A program made the position numbers and the translations under genes. DNA of 7,546 nucleotides from contig CAMLFP010000276.1 of NCBI GenBank assembly GCA_946479335.1, forward strand, positions 1 through 7,546, given 5' to 3'. Under the pieces are notes generated by a model that worked only from the letters and a program-made list of their open reading frames with translations, did no database searches and was not told the origin of the DNA. This document shows, piece by piece, positions 7,436 through 7,546 of the stretch (position 1 is the stretch's first letter; each line of letters begins with the position of its first letter). Source of the DNA: an uncultured Archangium sp. GTDB lineage: Bacteria; Myxococcota; Myxococcia; Myxococcales; Myxococcaceae.

Positions 7436-7546
7436 TCAGCTCCGCTTCCAGGTTTGACGGCGGCCCGCGGCGCGCCAGGGAGAAATGCCGGTGAACTTCG
7501 CGCCCGCCGACGGCAGCTGCGTCGCGGCGCGCTCGCGTCGCTGGTG
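7436..7546 (-). CDS. C-terminal tail of an upstream gene, possibly a biotin carboxylase subunit (partial)
   Basis: Only 36 residues and a TGA stop are inside the window; the start lies beyond the right edge. The frame was chosen because it has by far the highest third-position GC (31 of 36 codons) and stops four bases before the biotin carrier gene, the usual operon spacing. The other two minus frames are also open here but have more A/T-ending codons. The tail contains 'FTGISPWRAAGRR' and ends Trp-Lys-Arg-Ser. It is too short to identify by eye. The suggestion of a carboxylase subunit rests only on its position before the carrier gene. Confidence 0.55.
   Translation of the reverse strand, partial: HQRRERAATQLPSAGAKFTGISPWRAAGRRQTWKRS
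7440..7443 (-). promoter_or_regulatory. Ribosome binding site of the biotin carrier gene
   Basis: GGAG on the minus strand lies eight bases before ATG 7431 and within the last codons of the upstream gene, supporting translational coupling. Confidence 0.6.

Overview
The window looks like chromosomal DNA from a Myxococcota bacterium (order Myxococcales or close kin); this is inference. The grounds are the very high GC content, with third codon positions almost all G or C in most genes. A secreted protein also carries two DUF4215-type cysteine repeats and a long Thr-Gly-Gly-Gly low-complexity stretch, a style typical of myxobacterial surface proteins. There are no RNA genes, insertion sequences, CRISPR arrays or phage genes.

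Left half, + strand (1-4289). The window opens inside a large secreted, probably surface-attached protein. It has a Gly/Thr repeat linker, four PPC-like beta modules, two DUF4215 cysteine modules and a C-terminal beta-rich domain. It ends at a strong intrinsic terminator (2785-2822). Immediately after comes a CapA-family metallophosphatase-like protein. A small membrane protein with an N-terminal B-box-like zinc-finger motif is coupled to it through a four-base GTGA overlap.

Right half, - strand (4293-7546), read right to left. First is the C-terminal tail of an unidentified gene. Next are a biotin carboxyl carrier protein of an acyl-CoA carboxylase and a secreted M15-type peptidoglycan peptidase (GTGA overlap). 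A 69-base AT-rich promoter region follows, then an acetyl-CoA acetyltransferase (thiolase) and a TetR-type repressor (GTGA overlap). The carrier and the thiolase point to acyl-CoA metabolism, such as fatty acid, ketone body or branched-chain amino acid breakdown. The TetR protein is a reasonable candidate regulator of the thiolase operon. The M15 peptidase is out of place in this company.

The two halves converge tail to tail with three bases between stop codons and no visible terminator. Overall this is a fairly ordinary stretch and I see no clear new system. The points most worth a second look are the CapA plus zinc-finger membrane protein pair, the operator-like AT-rich island at 6044-6112, the M15 peptidase inside a carboxylase operon, and the multi-module secreted protein.
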